Position numbers and translations under genes: made by a program | From: Acidobacteriota bacterium | GTDB taxonomy: Bacteria; Acidobacteriota; Terriglobia; Bryobacterales; Bryobacteraceae | NCBI GenBank assembly: GCA_947505565.1 | Contig: CANNLB010000219.1 | Coordinates: 1-5,749, forward strand | Reading direction: 5' to 3' | DNA: 5,749 bases | The notes under the pieces: model-generated | The model's database searches: none | What the model saw: the letters and a program-made list of their open reading frames with translations, nothing else | Told to the model about the DNA's origin: nothing | Shown here: positions 5,690-5,749 of the stretch, one piece after another | Position numbering within the stretch: position 1 is the stretch's first letter | How the letters are laid out: every line of letters starts with the position of its first letter

Positions 5690-5749
5690 CCTGGTGATAA
5701 GGGACGAAGAAAATGTCTTGCCACGGGGGGGGCACCCGGTGCACGGCGA

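Larger units (their letters stand above)
4701..5749 (+). pseudogene. nhaP2-like: Decayed NhaP2-type K+/H+ antiporter (CPA1 family), several frameshifts and deletions, cut by window end
   Basis: From ATG 4701 one frame stays open to the window end (349 codons), and much of it reads as an NhaP2/CvrA antiporter: FGVPALVLFAGLGMLAGEEG near the N-terminus, then LTSTDAAAVLTVL (about 5048-5086), LRARLGPLLEL, GGRLGVWALNRL, FVHKASVVRFHD, VGLRGAVPIVL (5490-5522), and the start of a C-terminal RCK_C-like domain (IIDLGLPKRAL). Between these blocks the similarity leaves the frame: ILFTEGLATSW (4880-4912) and EAWTAALVALATVG (4912-4953) lie in the two other frames, as do LNVPG (5146-5160), AVTVAIALGVFGGA (5290-5331, then TGA) and SGFLAG (5336-5353). 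Conserved blocks are missing after LLEL (the ESGxNDP region with the cation-binding Asp), after RFHD (about 40 residues) and after VPIVL (about 24). No ribosome site precedes 4701; an in-frame TAG is at 4680. Such a product could not transport. Assembly error is an alternative for the small indels. Confidence 0.8.

Noticed and set aside
5223..5744. A 173-codon open frame on the minus strand
   Set aside because: Its translation is rich in His, Arg and Pro with no family resemblance, and the plus strand clearly carries antiporter homology over the same bases.

Overview
The window looks like a piece of an Acidobacteriota chromosome, probably of the Solibacter/Bryobacter type. The main reason is the C-terminal half of a very large TonB-dependent receptor of the kind these bacteria carry in many copies, ending in the usual outer-membrane F residue. 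The GC-rich coding style and a Tat-like leader on an Abhydrolase_7-like esterase fit as well. The taxonomic call is an inference from family resemblance only.

Layout, all real genes on the + strand: (1) positions 1-1242, the 3' end of the TonB-dependent receptor, closed by a strong intrinsic terminator at 1261-1289; (2) 1316-2236, an alpha/beta hydrolase with an intact Ser-Asp-His set and a possible Tat signal; (3) 2237-2347, a short regulatory gap with two separate pairs of perfect 11-bp-period direct repeats; (4) 2348-2695, a stand-alone winged-helix DNA-binding protein of the OmpR/PhoB type with no receiver domain; (5) 2729-4012, aroA, a class II-like EPSP synthase of the shikimate pathway; (6) 4014-4655, a minimal soluble histidine kinase (DHp plus ATPase, no sensor) that starts one base after the aroA stop; (7) 4701 to the window end, a decayed NhaP2-type K+/H+ antiporter gene.

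The central group (receiver-less regulator, aroA, sensor-less kinase) is compact enough to be one transcription unit. It joins two halves of a two-component pathway around a core biosynthetic gene, but no receiver domain is present to carry phosphate between them.

The last kilobase is the least ordinary part. One reading frame is open from 4701 to the end, yet the similarity to NhaP2 antiporters jumps between all three forward frames and returns to the same frame each time. Several conserved blocks are missing, including the catalytic Asn-Asp region. Perfect inverted repeats of 12 and 15 bp lie in or beside the frameshifted stretch, which suggests templated mutation at quasi-palindromes. I read it as a pseudogene, with assembly error as the main alternative.
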